This document shows, one piece after another, positions 60,410-64,000 of a stretch of 64,000 nucleotides of DNA. The DNA comes from Loripinus fragilis (taxonomy: Eukaryota; Mollusca; Bivalvia; Lucinida; Lucinidae), in assembly GCA_964019695.1 (NCBI GenBank), contig OZ026531.1:9495701-9559700 (forward strand), given 5' to 3'. The translations under genes were made by a program, and so were the position numbers. How positions within the stretch are numbered: the first letter of the stretch is position 1; every line of letters begins with the position of its first letter. A model generated the notes under the pieces. It did no database searches, had not been told where the DNA came from, and worked only from the letters and a program-made list of their open reading frames with translations.

Positions 60410-62545
60410 AAACAAGTAGCCCAATGGGCAACGATCGCTCACCTGGGAGCCAACATAACTTTTGGAGATACTTTAATTGATGATGCTCAAAGGCAGGTAA
60501 CTCTGAACTTGAAACAGTGACCAGGAACTAATTAGAAAACACAAGATATTATGCCATTCCTGGTTATCTGAAAGTTTTGTTTGATTTGACTCTTTACGTC
60601 CCATCAACAATCTTTCAGTTTAACAGGGATGGGTCATCCTGGGTTGAACCAGTACTAAGCTAGGATAAATGTGTCTTGCTCAAGGACAACAACGCAGTGG
60701 CGCTGGTGAGGCTCGAACCCGTGGCCCCTCAGTCTCGAGTCAAGCACTCTACCACTGAGCCACTGCGCTCCACTTTATCTGCAAGTATTAAAAAGATCTG
60801 AATAAAAATGGTGAAAGTGTATTTACAGATGCTCAAGGGCAGCTAACTCTGTAAGCAGTGATGGGATCTGGCCAATCCAATCTTTAATGTATGCCCTGAT
60901 AACCTACAAGGATGAAAAAATCAAGCAAAAAATGAAGGCGCTAGAGTGGTCACAACATTATACAGCTATATGATAGACGCTCAAATGCAGCTAACTCTGT
61001 AATTGGTGGTCTGGTGTGGCGGATAATCTAACTCAGTGAAGCTTTTATTAGTGTCATTTTTACCTGCAAGACTGAGGAAGATCCATTCAAAAATGAGGGT
61101 GCTAGAGTGGTCACAAAATATCCCCTATTGTAAGTCCGTGCAGATTTTTATAACATTCAAGGGCTGTTAACTCAACAGTCTGAGGTTAGTTCTACTTAAC
61201 GTTCAAATTCATCCAAGTTTTATGGTTGTCCTTGCTACCTGAAAGAATGAAGAAGATCCAATCAAAAATGTCGGAACTAGAGTAGTCACAACATTATCTA
61301 TCAATTTTTAAGATGATCAAGGGTATCTAACTCAATAATAGGTGATGGGATCTTGACAAAACTCAAACTCATTTAAGCTTTTATAGTTGTCATTTTTATC
61401 TGCAAGAATAATGAAGATCCATTCAAAATTGAAAGCACTAGAGTGGTCACAACATTTCTCCCATTATAAGTCTATAGGGATTTTTCCAAACGCTCAAGAG
61501 CAGTAAATTTATAAGTCCCTGGTCAGATCCTGCTGAATTTCAAACCCTTCAAAATATTTTATGTTTACTTGTTGCCTGCAAGAATGCCGAAGATCCAATT
61601 AAAAATGAAGGAGCTAGAGTAGTCACAAGATTGTTCATTACTTTTTCTGACGCTCAAGGGCAGCTAACTCCGAAGTCAGTGATGGAATCTTGCCGAAATT
61701 CAAACTCATCCGAGCTTTTATGGTTGGTCTTGTTATCTGCAAGAATGAAGAAGATCCATCAAAAACGAAGGTACTAGAGTGGTCACAACATTTCTCCCAT
61801 TATATGTCTATGGGAATTTTTCCAGACGCTCAAGGGCAGCTAACTCATAAGTCTCTGGTCCAATCTTGCCGAATTTCAAACACATTCGAGATAGTATAAG
61901 TTTCCTTGTTGCCTGCAAGAATAAAGAAGATCCAATCAAAAATGAAGGAGCTAGAGTGGTCACAACATTATTCATTAACTTATCTGACGCTCAAGGGCAT
62001 AAAATCCAAAGTCATTGATTGAATCTTGCCGAAATTCAAACTCATCCGAGCTTTTATGGTTGGTCTTGTTATCTGCAAGAATGAAGAAGATCCATCTAAA
62101 AATGAAGGTACTAGAGTGGTCACAACATTTCTCCCATTATAAGTCTATGGGGATTTTTTCCAGACGCTCAAGGGCAGCTAACGCATAAGTCCCTGGTCCA
62201 ATCTTGCCAAGTTTCGAACTCATTTGCGATTTTATGGTTGTACTCATTACCTGCAAGAATAAAGAAGAACCAATCAAAAATGAAGGAGCTAGAGTGGTCA
62301 CATGGTTTTCCCAATTATAACCCCATGGGAGCTATCTGTTGCCATGGAAACCAGAGTTCTGATCCGATCTAGCCCAAAACCTAATGCAGTCAATCCCCTA
62401 CCCCAATAATGCTCCAGATGAAATTTGATAAAGATCGGCCAGCTGGTCTCAGAGATATTCATGTTTGAAAGTGTGGACGCACGGACGGACTGACGCCAGC
62501 TTGAGTCCCATACTATAAGCTCTCCCTGAGTCTTCAACTCTGGTG
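60410..62545. repeat. Tandem-repeat element with inverted ends
   Basis: CGCTCACCTGGGAGCC at the left and CTCTGGTGAGCTAAAA at the right are roughly inverted. Inside, about nine units carry CTCAAGGGCAGCTAACTC, GAAGAAGATCC and CTAGAGTGGTCACAACA at alternating spacings near 162 and 177 bp. It ends with a GGACGCACGGACGGAC run. Interrupted by the SINE at 60576-60774. Confidence 0.75.
60576..60774 (-). mobile_element. tRNA-derived SINE
   Basis: Minus-strand copy with GGAGCGCAGTGGCTCAGTGG and GGGTTCGAGCCTC boxes and a GATTTGATT-type 3' end. The duplication TTATCTG(A/C)AAGT (60564-60575 and 60775-60786) has one mismatch. It is inserted near the left end of the 60.4-62.5 kb repeat element. Confidence 0.85.
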
Positions 62546-62573
62546 AGCTAAAAAGCAATCTCTTTGTACTTAC

Positions 62574-62609
62574 TATCAAAATGCCAATCTGGATAGCAAC
62601 TGTTCAGAC
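62574..62609 (-). CDS. Exon 2, 36-bp micro-exon
   Basis: Acceptor TTGTAG, donor GTAAGT. Only phase 1 is open; the other two frames contain TGA. It encodes LNSCYPDWHFD plus split codons at both ends (phase 1-1, length divisible by 3). It sits just outside the 60.4-62.5 kb repeat block, about 1.1 kb from exon 1 and 6.6 kb from exon 3. The small size makes it easy to miss by automated prediction. The supporting evidence is the splice sites and phase continuity; there is no family match. Confidence 0.5.
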
Positions 62610-63600
62610 CTACAATATATATTAAAAGATGCAGTTTACACTCGATAATTTATCTCTAAAAACTGAAACTACCTATATATTCATGTGGAATATTATGAAC
62701 TAGCTAACCAAACCAAAATCAACCACTAGTGATTTACAGATTAGTAGCGTAACGTAATGTCGTGCATTATAACTTTGCGTAAATGATGGAAAAAATATTG
62801 ACGTTTCCTTCCAACAAATGCGATTTTTAAGTAATTCTGGTGTCATCAGATAAATAGAATCTACCATTCTTGCTCCTGTGTTATAACATTCATTTAATTA
62901 AATAGGAGCACTCCTGTATGAGCCTATATGTAGAGCATAGGAAGCAATGTAGGGCAGCGATTTTAGGCTGTGTGGCGTCACAACGCCCCAATTTAATATT
63001 CGTATAAACATAATATGTAATTGCCTAAAACTCATATTAACATTGTTAATATTGTTAAGGATTCCTCTGATGCCCATTGCCAATTTTGAAGTAAAAGTCT
63101 GTACAGTTTGCAATGAAATGTACGTTAAAAACTTACAAGAAGTTGATAAATATTTTAAAAAAAACAGCCTCCATGGGATTATTTAAACTCAGATTTTAGA
63201 AGTAATATTTGCTATAACTTTATAGTTTATGTCCAATTTTGATCAAATTTGCATTAAAATACAAGCTCTGGCAATGCCTTCTATTTAATATTTTACGTCG
63301 GTTTGTTTTTAATTGACCCACTTCTGACATGTTGTGTTGTTACAGTTGTTATGGTTATTGTTGTGGGTTCGAGGATTAAACACTTATGATACATGTAACT
63401 AGCTATACATTTATTATGAAGTCTACGGTATATTTTAGTAATAGGAAAAACCGCTAACTATCAAGTGAAGTACCTTGCTGCTGGGAGAGTTTATACATAT
63501 ATAGGTTTCCTAAAAGAGTTTTTTAATAGTTTTAAATCAAGCTGTTCATTGGTGTAATTTAACAGTAGGTGTATACATTAGAGCAATAATGTAAAAATTA

Positions 63601-63717
63601 CTATCCTCCCTAATAAGAGTAATCGAGAGTAATAAAGTAATAAAGAACTAAAGAGTAATAAAGTTATAAAGAGTAATAAGGTAATAAAAAGAGTAATAAA
63701 GTAATAAAGATACTTAC
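63601..63717. repeat. AGTAATAAAG microsatellite beside exon 1 donor
   Basis: About nine imperfect AGAGTAATAAAGTAATAAAG units ending directly at the GTAAGT donor of exon 1. Length variation here would sit inside the intron. Confidence 0.7.
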
Positions 63718-63801
63718 TTTCCCCATTGCTTGGATGGAAGCTATGGAATCTGTTATATCCAGTACAATGACATGGCGTGCTTTTGACGTTTGAGTTTGCG
63801 T
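63718..63801 (-). CDS. Exon 1 (of those visible) of a multi-exon secreted-type gene
   Basis: 84-bp exon. On the minus strand it follows a pyrimidine-containing tract ending in CAG and is followed by GTAAGT, a consensus donor. Read in phase 1, as every other upstream exon requires, it gives 27 complete residues with a PCHC motif and no stop, and the split codon with the next exon gives Ser. The phase-0 frame is also open and looks like the first strand of a vWA domain, but it would meet TGA in the next exon. Earlier exons, including the signal peptide expected for a Cys-rich secreted protein, must lie beyond the right edge. No family was recognised. Confidence 0.5.
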
Positions 63802-64000
63802 CTGCAATACAATAATGTTATTCCATTTGAAATTGAATACAAAACACAGTAAACCGCTGAACAGAAAATACACTGCTTACTTTTCGGTTAATGCAAGTTT
63901 TATTGCGGGGTTTTTAGCATTTTTAGAATGGGTCCGCCACTTAAGGTTTACTTTTAGGGTTTACAATTCTGTACATCACTTCAATGCATCGTGTGTTTAA

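Noticed and set aside
25244..60774. Five tRNA-like A/B-box sequences as tRNA genes
   Set aside because: Each is followed by a shared ~120-bp SINE body and an AATCAAATC-type end and lacks an acceptor-stem partner. They are SINE heads.

Overview
Animal genomic DNA, very probably from a bivalve mollusc (clam-like). It is AT-rich and crowded with decayed transposable elements: tRNA-derived SINEs of the type common in bivalves, Penelope-like elements (PLEs) with an N-terminal GIY-YIG nuclease, one L1-like LINE, Tc1/mariner-like elements and many hairpin MITEs. No bacterial features (operons, Shine-Dalgarno sites) are present. The species assignment is inference.

One host gene can be supported. 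It lies on the minus strand from beyond the right edge to an AATAAA signal at 22059-22064. I assembled eight short exons (36-173 bp) by hand: 63718-63801, 62574-62609, 55852-55929, 51704-51742, 48260-48397, 29944-30116, 29290-29412 and 22095-22193. All have AG acceptors and GT donors, and their phases agree across all seven introns. The first five internal junctions are all phase 1. The partial product (about 255 residues) has a Cys-rich N-terminal part, a Thr/Pro linker and a C-terminal domain that resembles the bacterial BPSL0067 amidase-like family but seems to lack the catalytic Cys and His. Its introns (0.5-18 kb) hold nearly everything else between 22 and 63.7 kb.

Layout. 1-2.1 kb: 3' half of a PLE. 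2.3-22 kb: no gene seen; hairpin elements, MITEs, minisatellites and a Tc1-type MITE. 22.7-24.5 kb: twelve-unit ~143-bp tandem array. 25.2-28.3 kb: a SINE split by a 2.8-kb foldback element. 31.4-43.2 kb: a nest consisting of two tail-to-tail PLEs (one nearly full length) next to a LINE that is itself interrupted by a PLE and by a 4.3-kb TIR element. 43.7-45.6, 46.1-48.1 and 49.4-50.5 kb: TIR elements. 52.9-55.1 kb: duplicated block with a SINE. 58.5-59.8 kb: another PLE. 60.4-62.5 kb: second tandem array.

Three observations stand out. (1) A near-full-length PLE has TGA codons where conserved cysteines are expected, as would fit a selenocysteine-encoding Naiad-type element. (2) A set of hairpin elements keeps one apical loop while the long stems differ between types and each stem remains self-complementary. 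(3) The host gene has micro-exons scattered over more than 41 kb.
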